Below are positions 51,547 to 60,276 of a DNA stretch of 64,000 bases, piece by piece; position 1 is the stretch's first letter; each line of letters begins with the position of its first letter. The DNA is from Microbacterium azadirachtae (GTDB lineage: Bacteria; Actinomycetota; Actinomycetes; Actinomycetales; Microbacteriaceae): the NCBI RefSeq assembly GCF_000956505.1, contig NZ_JYIX01000038.1, positions 62,001 through 126,000 on the forward strand. The letters are read 5' to 3'. Both the position numbers and the translations under genes were made by a program. The notes under the pieces are model-generated. The model was not told where the DNA came from and made no database searches. It saw only the letters and a program-made list of their open reading frames with translations.

Positions 51547-53225
51547 CCGCGTCGGCCGGCCGGGGGATCGGCGGTCTCGTCCGTCGCCCCGGCGCGATCC
51601 TCGTCGTCGTGGTCGTCCTGCTCGCGGTGCTCCCGTTCGGGCTCGCACCGTACGCGCTCGGCGTCGTCGCCCTCGGCCTCGTCTACGGGCTCTTCACCTA
51701 CGGGCTGGATCTCTCCTGGGGGCGGGTAGGACTCATCAGCGTGGGACAGGCCGCGTTCTTCGGCCTCGGCGCCTACGCGCTCACGATCGGCGTCTCGCTC
51801 GGCGTGCCGTGGATGCTGGCCGCTGCGCTGGGCGTCGTGATCGCCGCCGGCATTGCGGGACTGATCGCGCAGATCGCGCTCGCCGTGAAGGGCGAGACCG
51901 CGGTGCCGCTCTTCATCCTCTTCACGCTCGGCATCAGCCAGCTCCTGCAGCGCGTCGCGACCTCGATGCCGGAGGTGACGGGCGGATCCAACGGGATGGT
52001 CGCGCCGACGCTCGACCTCGTCCCGACCTACTACCTCGTGCTCGCCGTCACCGTGGTCGTGGTCGGGCTCACGTTCCGGTTCTTCGTGGCGGGGCGGCGC
52101 GGTGCGTTCCAGCTCGCGGTGCTGGTGAATCCGGCCAGGGCGGAGCACCTCGGCATCAGCGTGCGCGGGACGCAGACCGCGGCCTTCATGATCTCGGCCG
52201 CGGTCTCGGCGGTGGCGGGGGCGCTCTTCGCACCCGTCGCAGGCCTCGTCACCCCCGCGACTCTCGGGCTGGCGCTGTCGACCAGCGTCCTCACCTGGCT
52301 CGCGGTCGGTGGCAAGGGTTCGCTGATCGGCCCGTTCCTCGGCGCCGTGCTTCTCACGGTGGCCGCGCAGACTCTCGGCCGCACGTGGCAGAGCTGGTAC
52401 GTCTTCGGGGTGGCCGCACTCTTCATCCTGGTGGTGCGATTCGCTCCGGGCGGCGTGGCCGGCGGAGCGCGGCGCCTGCTCCTCGGGCGATCGGAGGTGC
52501 TGCGCGTCCCCTCGGCCCGGCCGGTGCGACGTCCGAGTGCACCGCCTCCCACCGATGCCCCGTTGCTGCAGGTGGAGGGCGTGGACCAGCGCTTCGGCAG
52601 GTCGAGCGTGCTGCAGGACATCTCGCTCACCGTCCGCAGCGGGCAATGCGTGGCACTGATCGGACCGAACGGCGCGGGCAAATCCACCCTGCTCTCGGTG
52701 ATCGCGGGCCTGCTCCGCCCTTCGGCCGGACGAGTCCTGCTCCGCGGAGAGGACGTCACCCTCTACGGCGTCGACCGCCGGGCCAGGCTGGGCATCGGCC
52801 GGCTGTTCCAGGTGCCGAGCGTCTTCACCGCGCTCTCCGTCGCGGACAACCTCACCCTCGCCGCTCTCAGCGGGGGATCGACCGATAAGGCTCCCGCCGA
52901 TGCCCGCCTCGCCGGCGAGCTGTCGATGGCCGAGCGAAGGCACCTCGAGCTCGACATGGTGCTGCGGGGCCCCTCCGATCTCGTGCTGCTCGACGAACCT
53001 GCCGCGGGGCTGTCCCATGCCGACGCGCGCACGCTGGCGCAGCGCCTGCGCCGTGTCGTGGCGGACACCGGATGCGGCATGGTCGTCGTCGAGCACGACA
53101 TGGAGATCGTGCGGGAGATCGCGGACCGCGTCGTGGTGCTGTCCAACGGCGCGATCATCGCGTCGGGAACCATGGATGAGATCGTCGCGCACGATGCCGT
53201 GCGCCATGCCTACCTGGGGAGCTGA
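51543..53225 (+). CDS. Fused ABC permease-ATPase (LivM/UrtC + LivG/UrtD)
   Basis: A 560-residue fusion. Residues 1-305 are a LivM/UrtC-type permease with about eight membrane segments and VNPARAEHLGISVRGTQ as coupling loop. After a Pro/Ala linker (about 320-335), residues 338-560 are an ATPase with Walker A GPNGAGKS, a Q-loop and Walker B LVLLDEPAAGLS. The ABC signature is degenerate: LSMAERRHLE replaces LSGGQ, somewhat like UrtD proteins where LxxGQ varies. It overlaps the binding-protein gene by four bases and the next ATPase gene by one. Permease-ATPase fusions of this family occur but are the minority. Confidence 0.9.
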   Translation: MTASAGRGIGGLVRRPGAILVVVVVLLAVLPFGLAPYALGVVALGLVYGLFTYGLDLSWGRVGLISVGQAAFFGLGAYALTIGVSLGVPWMLAAALGVVIAAGIAGLIAQIALAVKGETAVPLFILFTLGISQLLQRVATSMPEVTGGSNGMVAPTLDLVPTYYLVLAVTVVVVGLTFRFFVAGRRGAFQLAVLVNPARAEHLGISVRGTQTAAFMISAAVSAVAGALFAPVAGLVTPATLGLALSTSVLTWLAVGGKGSLIGPFLGAVLLTVAAQTLGRTWQSWYVFGVAALFILVVRFAPGGVAGGARRLLLGRSEVLRVPSARPVRRPSAPPPTDAPLLQVEGVDQRFGRSSVLQDISLTVRSGQCVALIGPNGAGKSTLLSVIAGLLRPSAGRVLLRGEDVTLYGVDRRARLGIGRLFQVPSVFTALSVADNLTLAALSGGSTDKAPADARLAGELSMAERRHLELDMVLRGPSDLVLLDEPAAGLSHADARTLAQRLRRVVADTGCGMVVVEHDMEIVREIADRVVVLSNGAIIASGTMDEIVAHDAVRHAYLGS

Positions 53226-53908
53226 TGGTGCTTCATGCGCGGGGGATCGCCGGCGGATACGACGGCGTCCGGATCGTCGACGGCGTCGACCTCGAGGTCG
53301 GTGCGGGGGAGATCGTGGGACTGCTGGGCAGGAACGGGATGGGGAAGTCGACCCTGCTCGGAGCGCTCTTCGGGACGGTGGAGCGCCTCAGCGGCGCGGT
53401 CGAGGTGGGAGGCCGAAGCCTCACGGCGCGGAGCCCCGATCGGTCGGCCGCCGCGGGCGTCGCCTTCCTCCCCGAGGATCGCGGGGTGTTCCCGTCGCTG
53501 ACCGTCGCGGAGAACCTCCGGCTCGCCCGGCGGGGGTATCGGCCGGCGGTCGATCCGCTCGAGGTCTATCCGACGCTCCGAGAGCGGGCGGTGCAGCCGG
53601 CGGGAACGCTGTCCGGCGGTCAGCAGCAGCAGCTCGGGATCGCCCGCGCGATCCTCGCCGGCTCGGCGCTCGTGTGCATCGACGAGCTCACGCACGGCCT
53701 GCAGCCGTCGATGGTGACAAGCACGTTCGCGGCGCTGCGCGCTGTCGCGGATTCCGGCGTCGGGGTGCTGTTCGTGGACCAGAACCCCGATCTCGTCACG
53801 GCGTCCTGCGATCGGGTACTCGTGATGGAGGCGGGGAGGATCGTGCTGGACCGGAAGGTCGAGGACGGGGTCGTCGAGGAGCTGCGGCGTCTGCTCGTGC
53901 TCAGCTGA
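53225..53908 (+). CDS. ABC transporter ATPase, LivF/UrtE type
   Basis: A 227-residue ATPase, the partner of the ATPase half of the preceding fusion. It has Walker A GRNGMGKS, LPEDRGVFPSLTVAENL, a canonical LSGGQQQQLGIARAI signature and Walker B ALVCIDELTHGL, where the usual DEP is DEL. Thus one canonical and one degenerate signature site are expected in the heterodimer. Its last eight bases overlap tail-to-tail with the AraC gene through the palindrome TCAGCTGA, leaving no room for a terminator. Confidence 0.9.
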   Translation: MVLHARGIAGGYDGVRIVDGVDLEVGAGEIVGLLGRNGMGKSTLLGALFGTVERLSGAVEVGGRSLTARSPDRSAAAGVAFLPEDRGVFPSLTVAENLRLARRGYRPAVDPLEVYPTLRERAVQPAGTLSGGQQQQLGIARAILAGSALVCIDELTHGLQPSMVTSTFAALRAVADSGVGVLFVDQNPDLVTASCDRVLVMEAGRIVLDRKVEDGVVEELRRLLVLS

Positions 53909-54842
53909 CAGCATCCTCCGCCGCGCGCAGCTCGCGCGGGCTCCGTCCGAACCGCTGCCGGACGACCTTGCTGAGCCGGGAGGGATCGCGGAAGCCCCAG
54001 CGGCGCCCCACGGCGGCGAGCGGCTCATCCCTGCTCGCGGTCTGCAGCTCCCGGCGCACCCCCTCCACCCGCCGCGCCAGCACGTGCTCGCCGACCGTGG
54101 TGCCGGCGTGACGGAAGACGCGGTGCAGGTAGCTGACCGAGATGTGGTTCGCCTCGGCGATCCTCGCAGGAGTGAGGTCGGGGTCGGCGAGGCGTCCGTC
54201 GATCCACTCCACGACGCGGTCGTAGACCACGTCCTCCGCGGAGCGGACGGTCGGACGCTCGCCTCGTGCCTCCCTGACACAGTCGCGGAGCAGCGACAGC
54301 GCGACATCGGCGAGCTCGAGCCGCAGCGCGGCGGGCAATGCTCCCCAGCGCTCCGGGACGCCGGCCAGCAGCCCCGTCAGGATGCAGGCCGCGGCCGTGT
54401 CGGAGAGGGCCGCGGAGCCCGCCACCGCCGACAGGTCCCGGTCGCTCGCGCCCAGCGCGTCGACGTCCACGGCCAGGACGAGATACCGATAGGGCCCGAC
54501 GAGGTCGAGGAAGAACGGCGCGGACCGGGAGTAGAGCACCATGCTGCCAGGGCGCAGCGCGGTCTCGGTCCGGTTCTGCGCGAAGGTGCCGGATCCCTCG
54601 AGGAGGATGCCGAGGAAGCGCGTGTCGATCGCGGTCGAGAACGCGAGCGGACGGACGCTGACCGAGTAGTCGTCCCTGATGTCGCAGCCGAGCAGGCGCC
54701 CGAGCGCCCAGGAGGACGAGCGTGCGCGATACGGATCCTCGTGAGGCCGGACGACCACCGCGTCGCCGGGCGCGCGATCGCTCGGCGCATCGTCGAGGTA
54801 GCCGCTGACGACCGCGCCGCCGAGGGTCGAGGTGATGTGCAT
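53901..54842 (-). CDS. AraC-family transcriptional regulator
   Basis: A 313-residue regulator with an N-terminal AraC-binding-type sensory domain (about 1-185, with FAQNRTETALRPGSMVLYSRSAPF) and a C-terminal double helix-turn-helix (about 215-310: ARIAEANHISVSYLHRVFRH, AAVGRRWGFRDPSRLSKVVRQRFGRSPRELR). Such regulators often control nitrile/amide catabolism. Its position opposite the end of the amidase-ABC operon, and the tandem repeats before that operon, suggest it activates it. ATG 54842 has GGAG close by; an in-frame ATG 48 bases upstream (54890) is possible. Confidence 0.88.
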   Translation of the reverse strand: MHITSTLGGAVVSGYLDDAPSDRAPGDAVVVRPHEDPYRARSSSWALGRLLGCDIRDDYSVSVRPLAFSTAIDTRFLGILLEGSGTFAQNRTETALRPGSMVLYSRSAPFFLDLVGPYRYLVLAVDVDALGASDRDLSAVAGSAALSDTAAACILTGLLAGVPERWGALPAALRLELADVALSLLRDCVREARGERPTVRSAEDVVYDRVVEWIDGRLADPDLTPARIAEANHISVSYLHRVFRHAGTTVGEHVLARRVEGVRRELQTASRDEPLAAVGRRWGFRDPSRLSKVVRQRFGRSPRELRAAEDAVS

Positions 54843-54997
54843 GGCTCCGCCTTTCTCTTCGTCGAGAGGGAGCGCAGGGTGCCCGATCACTGTATCTCAG
54901 GATACCTGCCATTCGGTCCGGCGGCCTGTCTGCGAGCGGTCATCCGGTGCGGGCTGCGGAGATCGCTCCCGTCGTCCTGACGCATGGTGTCCTCATC

Positions 54998-55026
54998 TGT
55001 ACCACTGTCCGGGCGGGCGGTACACT
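54998..55026 (+). promoter_or_regulatory. vapBC promoter with embedded operator
   Basis: Inverted arms TGTACC (54998-55003) and GGTACA (55019-55024) lie 15 bases apart. The first arm coincides with a -35 position and the second overlaps the -10 box TACACT (55021-55026), with a 17-base spacer. The vapB ATG follows six bases after the -10, so the mRNA is probably leaderless. A VapBC complex bound here would block RNA polymerase directly. Confidence 0.6.
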
Positions 55027-55032
55027 CCTGGT

Positions 55033-55290
55033 ATGGCCACCGTACTTCCGCGGATCCAGGTGACGCAGACCCCAGAGCTCGCCGCGGGGCTCGAACTGGC
55101 GGAGAAGGAGTGGCCGGGCGCCTCCCGGTCCGAACTCGTCGCGCGTCTTGCAGTGGCGGGGAGCGAGACCCTGGCCGCGAAGCGAGCGGCTCGACGATCC
55201 GAGCGGCGCAAGGTGCTGGAGGAGACGCGGGGGAAATTCAACTACCCGCCCAGCTACCTTGAAGACCTTCGGAAGGAATGGCCGGAGTGA
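55033..55290 (+). CDS. vapB: VapB-like antitoxin
   Basis: An 85-residue protein with a short N-terminal strand (PRIQVTQTPEL) followed by two helices with SRSELVARL, compatible with a ribbon-helix-helix DNA-binding domain. It ends with a basic linker (KRAARRSERRK) and an aromatic C-terminal tail (FNYPPSYLEDLRKEW) of the sort that wraps the toxin. It is named from its partner: the PIN-domain toxin gene overlaps it by 13 bases. There is no Shine-Dalgarno; the start is set by the promoter spacing and codon use. Confidence 0.72.
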   Translation: MATVLPRIQVTQTPELAAGLELAEKEWPGASRSELVARLAVAGSETLAAKRAARRSERRKVLEETRGKFNYPPSYLEDLRKEWPE

Positions 55291-55667
55291 TCGTCGTCGA
55301 TGCGAATGTGCTGATCGCCTGGTGGACTCCAGGAGATCGGCACGCGGACCTTGCTGCTGAGATCCTCGACACGGAGGACGATCTGATTCTGCATCCGGTC
55401 ACGCTCGCCGAGACGCTCGTCTGGCCGGTTCGCGAGGGTCGTGAGGACGAGGCTGTGCAGGACATCGTCCGGTTGGGGATCGATCGGCACGTCCCGCTGC
55501 TCGACGAGCCGCTCGATGTTGCGCGCCTCCGTGGCACGACGAAGCTCAGGCTGCCCGACGCCTATGTGCTCGCCACGTCGATCGAACTCAACGCGACTCT
55601 CGCCACCTTCGACCCTCGTCTCGCCGATGCCGCCCGCGAGCGCGGCGTCGCCGTCGTGGGTGCGTAG
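55278..55667 (+). CDS. vapC: PIN-domain ribonuclease toxin VapC
   Basis: A 129-residue PIN-domain nuclease. The acidic catalytic set is present: D8 in IVVDANVLIAWW, E45 in TLAETLV, D94 in RLPDAYVLAT and D112 in ATFDPRLA. VapC toxins cleave specific RNAs (tRNA or rRNA) unless held by VapB. The ATG lies 13 bases inside vapB, giving the coupled low-level expression usual for these pairs. The pair sits at the right end of the accessory block, just before the pyr operon. Confidence 0.88.
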   Translation: MAGVIVVDANVLIAWWTPGDRHADLAAEILDTEDDLILHPVTLAETLVWPVREGREDEAVQDIVRLGIDRHVPLLDEPLDVARLRGTTKLRLPDAYVLATSIELNATLATFDPRLADAARERGVAVVGA

Positions 55668-55677
55668 CCGGACCGGG

Positions 55678-55744
55678 TAGACTGAGGCAATACTTCAAAG
55701 CAACCTTTAACACCGTCCCGTGAGGCGGAGAAGGGAGCCGGCAG
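55678..55744 (+). promoter_or_regulatory. pyr operon promoter and PyrR-binding leader
   Basis: TAGACT (55678-55683) is the likely -10 box, leaving a leader of about 55 bases before pyrR. The leader contains CCGTGAGGCGG (55718-55728), a small stem with loop TGAGG, followed by the purine-rich AGAAGGGAG that also serves as the ribosome binding site. This matches the short actinobacterial PyrR leaders in which UMP-bound PyrR blocks translation. It is too short for the Bacillus-type antiterminator/terminator switch. Confidence 0.6.
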
Positions 55745-56284
55745 ATGAGCGCACGTATCGTGCTGCAGGAAGCCGACATCAGGCGCGCCTTGACGCGCAT
55801 CGCCCATGAGATCCTCGAATCCAACCGGGGAGCGGAGGACCTGATCCTCCTGGGCATCCCCACCCGCGGGGTCCCGCTCGCCGAGCGCCTCGCGATGCTG
55901 ATCACGGAGATCGCGCAGATCGCGGTCCCGGTCGGATCTCTCGACGTCACGCTCTTCCGCGATGACCTCGCGAAGCATCCGACGCGATCGCCGCATCGCA
56001 CGCACATCCCCGCCGGCGGCATCGACGGCAAGACCGTCGTCCTCGTCGACGACGTGCTCTTCTCCGGCCGCAGCATCCGTGCCGCCCTCGACGCGCTGCA
56101 GTCCATCGGCCGCCCCGCCGTGGTGCGCCTCGCGATCCTCGTCGACCGCGGGCACCGCGAGCTGCCGATCCGCCCCGACTTCGTGGGCAAGAACATCCCC
56201 TCGTCCCGCGCCGAGCGCGTCAACGTGCGCCTGCGCGAGGACGACGGCGAGGAGTACGTCTCGATCGAGGGAGGCGACGAATGA
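55745..56284 (+). CDS. pyrR: Pyrimidine operon regulator / uracil phosphoribosyltransferase PyrR
   Basis: A 179-residue type I PRTase-fold protein that binds pyr leader RNA when UMP is high and has some uracil phosphoribosyltransferase activity. Evident are [27 protein letters not shown], and the PRPP-binding [21 protein letters not shown]; a YRDD-like FRDDLAK lies in the RNA-binding/dimer region. GGGAG lies in the regulatory leader directly before the ATG. It overlaps pyrB by four bases (ATGA). Confidence 0.95.
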   Translation: MSARIVLQEADIRRALTRIAHEILESNRGAEDLILLGIPTRGVPLAERLAMLITEIAQIAVPVGSLDVTLFRDDLAKHPTRSPHRTHIPAGGIDGKTVVLVDDVLFSGRSIRAALDALQSIGRPAVVRLAILVDRGHRELPIRPDFVGKNIPSSRAERVNVRLREDDGEEYVSIEGGDE

Positions 56285-57288
56285 GGCACCTGCTCGACAC
56301 CAGGACGCTCGCTCGTGAGGACGCGATGCGCATCCTCGACATCGCCGAGGACATGGCGGACACCCAGTCCCGCGAGGTCAAGAAGCTGCCGACGCTCCGC
56401 GGCAAGACCGTGGTGAACCTCTTCTTCGAGGACTCCACCCGCACGCGCATCTCGTTCGAGGCCGCCGCCAAGCGCCTCTCCGCCGACGTGATCAACTTCG
56501 CTGCGAAGGGATCCAGCGTCTCCAAGGGCGAGAGCCTCAAGGACACGGCCCAGACGCTCGAGGCGATCGGCGCCGACGCCGTCGTCGTGCGGCATCCCGC
56601 GTCCGGCGCCCCGCGCACGCTCGCCACGAGCGGCTGGATCTCGGCCGGGGTCGTGAACGCCGGCGACGGCACGCACGAGCACCCCACCCAGGGCCTGCTC
56701 GACGCCTACACGATCCGCAAGCGCCGCTTCGGCGCGGACAGCCGGGGCCGCGACCTCGGCGGGGTGCGGGTCGTGATCGTCGGCGACGTGCTCCACTCCC
56801 GCGTGGCGCGCTCCAACGTGTGGCTGCTGTCGACGCTCGGCGCGGAGGTCACCCTGGTCACCCCGCCGACGCTGATCCCGCAGGACGTCACCGGCTGGCC
56901 GGCGCGGGTGCTGTACGACCTCGACGCAGCGCTGGCCGAGGAGCCGCACGCGGTGATGATGCTGCGGATCCAGCTCGAGCGCATGCACGCGGCCTTCTTC
57001 CCCTCCGAGCGCGAGTACACCCGCCGGTGGGGCCTGGACGCGGCGCGGCTGCGGCGGCTGCCCGACGATACGATCGTGATGCACCCCGGTCCGATGAATC
57101 GCGGACTGGAGATCTCCTCCGATGCCGCCGATTCCGCCCGCTCCACCGTGCTGGAGCAGGTCACGAACGGCGTGTCCGTGAGGATGGCGGCGCTGTACCT
57201 GCTGCTGGCGGGGGAGCGCCCCGAGCCGGACAAGGCAGGGGCGAGCGCCGCGACCGAGGAGTTCGAGATGAATCGAGGAGACCGATGA
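56281..57288 (+). CDS. pyrB: Aspartate carbamoyltransferase catalytic subunit
   Basis: Joins carbamoyl phosphate and aspartate in the second step of pyrimidine synthesis. The 335-residue protein has the carbamoyl-phosphate site [51 protein letters not shown], and the Asp-binding MMLRIQLER region. No regulatory subunit PyrI is encoded nearby, as expected in actinobacteria. The final 25 residues are a variable tail. It overlaps pyrC by four bases. Confidence 0.96.
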   Translation: MRHLLDTRTLAREDAMRILDIAEDMADTQSREVKKLPTLRGKTVVNLFFEDSTRTRISFEAAAKRLSADVINFAAKGSSVSKGESLKDTAQTLEAIGADAVVVRHPASGAPRTLATSGWISAGVVNAGDGTHEHPTQGLLDAYTIRKRRFGADSRGRDLGGVRVVIVGDVLHSRVARSNVWLLSTLGAEVTLVTPPTLIPQDVTGWPARVLYDLDAALAEEPHAVMMLRIQLERMHAAFFPSEREYTRRWGLDAARLRRLPDDTIVMHPGPMNRGLEISSDAADSARSTVLEQVTNGVSVRMAALYLLLAGERPEPDKAGASAATEEFEMNRGDR

Positions 57289-58592
57289 CCGAGAGCCTGC
57301 TTTTCCGAGGCGCGAAGATCCTCGGCGCCGATTCCGCGGACATCCTCGTCCAGGACGGGCTGATCGCCGAGGTCGGTTCCGGCCTCTCCGCGGCCGGCGC
57401 GCGCGTCATCGACGCCGACGGGCTGGTCGCTCTGCCCGGGCTGGTGGATCTGCACACGCACCTGCGCGAGCCCGGCTACGAGGCCAGCGAGACCGTGCTG
57501 TCCGGCACCCGAGCGGCGGCAGCCGGTGGCTTCACCGCCGTGTTCGCGATGCCGAACACTTCGCCCGTCGCCGACTCGGCCGGTGTGGTCGAGCAGGAGC
57601 TCGCCCTCGGCGAGGCCGCCGGCTACGCCACGGTGCAGCCGATCGGCGCCGTCACCGTCGGCCAGAAGGGCGAGCGGCTCGCCGAGCTGGGGGCGATGGC
57701 CTCCTCGCGCGCGAACGTCCGCGTCTTCAGCGACGACGGCTTCTGCGTGTGGGATCCGCTCATCATGCGCCGCGCGCTCGAATACGTGAAGGCCTTCGGC
57801 GGCGTGATCGCGCAGCACGCGCAGGATCCGCGGCTCACCGAGGGCGCCCAGCTGAACGAGGGCGCCGTCTCCGCGGAGCTCGGCCTCGCGGGCTGGCCCG
57901 CCGTCGCCGAGGAGTCGATCATCGCGCGCGACATCCTGCTCGCCGAGCACGTCGGATCCCGGCTGCACGTCTGCCACCTCTCCACGGCCGGCTCGGTCGA
58001 GCTGATCCGCTGGGCGAAGAAGCGCGGAGTGGCGGTGACCGCCGAGGTCACCCCGCACCACCTGCTGCTGACCGACGAGCTGGCCCGCGGCTATGACGCG
58101 CGGTTCAAGGTCAACCCGCCGCTGCGCACCCAGGAGGACGTGCTCGCCGTGCGCGAGGGCCTCGCCGACGGCACGATCGACATCGTCGCGACCGACCACG
58201 CCCCGCACCCGAGCGAGGCAAAGGCCTGCGAGTGGCAGGCCGCCGCCAACGGCATGGTGGGGCTCGAGTCCGCACTGCGGGTCGTGCACCAGGCCATGGT
58301 TCAGACGGGCCTGCTGGACTGGACGGATGTGGCGCGCGTCATGAGCTCCGCTCCGGCGCGGATCGGCTCCCTCGCCGGCCACGGCACGCCGATCGCCGCC
58401 GGGCAGCCGGCGGAGTTCGCGCTCTACGACGCCGACGCGGTCGGCGTCTTCGCCGAGTCGGATCTGCACGGGCAGAGCACGAACTCGCCGTACCTCGGCC
58501 GCGACCTTCCGGGCAAGGTCCTCTGGACGGTGCACCACGGATACGTGACGCTCGAGGACGGCGTGCTGGCCGAGCGGGGAGTGCGCTCGTGA
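57285..58592 (+). CDS. pyrC: Dihydroorotase
   Basis: A zinc-dependent amidohydrolase that cyclises carbamoyl aspartate to dihydroorotate. The class I form of 435 residues has [12 protein letters not shown] (first metal ligands), [44 protein letters not shown] and ATDHAPHP with the catalytic Asp. It starts inside the end of pyrB and overlaps the following membrane protein gene by four bases, all in one pyr operon. Confidence 0.96.
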   Translation: MTESLLFRGAKILGADSADILVQDGLIAEVGSGLSAAGARVIDADGLVALPGLVDLHTHLREPGYEASETVLSGTRAAAAGGFTAVFAMPNTSPVADSAGVVEQELALGEAAGYATVQPIGAVTVGQKGERLAELGAMASSRANVRVFSDDGFCVWDPLIMRRALEYVKAFGGVIAQHAQDPRLTEGAQLNEGAVSAELGLAGWPAVAEESIIARDILLAEHVGSRLHVCHLSTAGSVELIRWAKKRGVAVTAEVTPHHLLLTDELARGYDARFKVNPPLRTQEDVLAVREGLADGTIDIVATDHAPHPSEAKACEWQAAANGMVGLESALRVVHQAMVQTGLLDWTDVARVMSSAPARIGSLAGHGTPIAAGQPAEFALYDADAVGVFAESDLHGQSTNSPYLGRDLPGKVLWTVHHGYVTLEDGVLAERGVRS

Positions 58593-59128
58593 ACCAGCAG
58601 CTCGCCGGAACGGTCGTTCTCGCGGTCGCCCTGCTGCTGATCCTCGGCGGCGTGTTCGCCTGGCGTGCACGGCTGCGTCGCGACTCCGGGCTCACGGCGC
58701 CGCTCGGCGTGCCGGAGCACGCGGAGGTGCAGGCCCGCTACGAGACGCTCTACGTCGCGACGACCAAGCACGATCACTCGCTCGAGCGCCTCGCCGTCCG
58801 TCCTCTCGTGTACCGCGCCCGCGGCGAACTCACCATCACCGACCGCGGCGCGGCGCTGAGTCTCGACGGCTCGCCGACCGTGTTCCTCGCATCGTCGCGG
58901 CTAATCGGCGCGGACCGGGCGACCGTCACGATCGACCGGGTCGTCGAACCGGGCGGCCTCATCCGCCTCGTCTGGCGCACGGACGAAGGCACCGTCGTCG
59001 ACAGCTACCTGCGCATCACCGGTGACATCGGGAACACCGATGCCTCCGGCGCCGCGCTCACCGACCTCCAGCGACTCATCAGCTCGCAGCGCCCCGACGC
59101 TGCCTCCGAGACAGGAGAATCCGCATGA
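58589..59128 (+). CDS. Membrane protein of the pyr operon (Rv1382-like)
   Basis: A 179-residue protein with one N-terminal membrane segment (about 6-26, [19 protein letters not shown]) and a soluble beta-rich domain. It matches in position the protein between pyrC and carA in mycobacteria (Rv1382) and other actinobacteria; the function is unknown. The GTG start overlaps pyrC and the stop overlaps carA (ATGA), so it is locked into the operon by translational coupling. It could tether or signal to the pathway at the membrane, but nothing in its sequence proves it. Confidence 0.78.
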   Translation: MNQQLAGTVVLAVALLLILGGVFAWRARLRRDSGLTAPLGVPEHAEVQARYETLYVATTKHDHSLERLAVRPLVYRARGELTITDRGAALSLDGSPTVFLASSRLIGADRATVTIDRVVEPGGLIRLVWRTDEGTVVDSYLRITGDIGNTDASGAALTDLQRLISSQRPDAASETGESA

Positions 59129-60276
59129 CCCTTCCCCACGACTCCGCCGTGCTCGTCCTCGAGGACGGCACGCGCCACGTCGGGCGCGCCTACGGCGCCC
59201 GCGGCACCACCCTGGGCGAGGTCGTCTTCGCGACCGGCATGTCCGGCTACCAGGAGACCCTCACCGACCCGTCCTACGCGGGTCAGATCGTGCTGCAGAC
59301 CGCGCCGCACATCGGCAACACCGGGATGAACGACGAGGACCCGGAGTCCCGGCGCATCTGGGTCGCCGGGTACATCGTGCGCGACCCCTCGCGGGTCGTG
59401 TCGAACTGGCGAGCGAACACGTCGCTCGACGAGACGCTGGTGCGCGACGGGATCGTCGGCATCAGCGGCATCGACACGCGTGCGGTGACCCGCCACATCC
59501 GCTCCGCCGGATCCATGCGCGGCGGTGTCTTCTCCGGTGCGGACGCCGCGCTGGACGCCGACGAGCAGCTGCGCCGCGTGACCGAGGCGCCGGAGATGGC
59601 CGGTCAGAACCTCTCCGCTGCGGTCTCCGTCGAGCACGCGGAGGTCACGCCGGCGACGGGGGAGCGGATCGGCAACCTCGCCGTGCTCGACCTCGGCGTC
59701 AAGCAGTCCACGCTCGACAACCTCGCCGCGCGCGGATTCGACGTGCACGTGCTGCCGCAGTCCTCCACGTTCGCCGACATCGCGGCCGTCGATCCGGTCG
59801 CCGTGTTCTACTCGAACGGCCCCGGCGACCCCTCAGCGTCGGACGCGCAGGTCGCGGTGCTCCGCGAGGTGCTCGACGCCGGCCTGCCGTACTTCGGGAT
59901 CTGCTTCGGCAACCAGCTGTTCGGCCGCGCTCTCGGGCTCGGCACCTACAAGCTCACGTTCGGCCACCGCGGCATCAACCAGCCGGTGCTCGACAAGGCC
60001 ACAGGCAGGGTCGAGATCACCGCTCACAACCACGGCTTCGCGGTCGAGGCCCCCATCGAGGGCTCCTTCGACAGCCCGCACGGCTACGGCAAGGTCGAGG
60101 TCAGCCACGTAGGCCTCAACGACCAGGTGGTCGAGGGGCTCCGCGCCCTCGACATCCCCGCGTTCTCGGTGCAGTACCACCCCGAGGCCGCCGCCGGACC
60201 GCACGACGCCAACTACCTCTTCGACCGCTTCCGTGATGTCGTCGTCGCCCACCTCTCCACGAAGGACAGCAAGTAA
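59125..60276 (+). CDS. carA: Carbamoyl-phosphate synthase small subunit
   Basis: The glutaminase subunit that feeds ammonia to CarB. The 383 residues have the N-terminal CarA domain ([42 protein letters not shown]) and a class I amidotransferase domain with the nucleophile C260 in [12 protein letters not shown] and H352/E354 in VQYHPEAA. The stop overlaps the carB start by one base (TAATG). Confidence 0.97.
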   Translation: MTLPHDSAVLVLEDGTRHVGRAYGARGTTLGEVVFATGMSGYQETLTDPSYAGQIVLQTAPHIGNTGMNDEDPESRRIWVAGYIVRDPSRVVSNWRANTSLDETLVRDGIVGISGIDTRAVTRHIRSAGSMRGGVFSGADAALDADEQLRRVTEAPEMAGQNLSAAVSVEHAEVTPATGERIGNLAVLDLGVKQSTLDNLAARGFDVHVLPQSSTFADIAAVDPVAVFYSNGPGDPSASDAQVAVLREVLDAGLPYFGICFGNQLFGRALGLGTYKLTFGHRGINQPVLDKATGRVEITAHNHGFAVEAPIEGSFDSPHGYGKVEVSHVGLNDQVVEGLRALDIPAFSVQYHPEAAAGPHDANYLFDRFRDVVVAHLSTKDSK

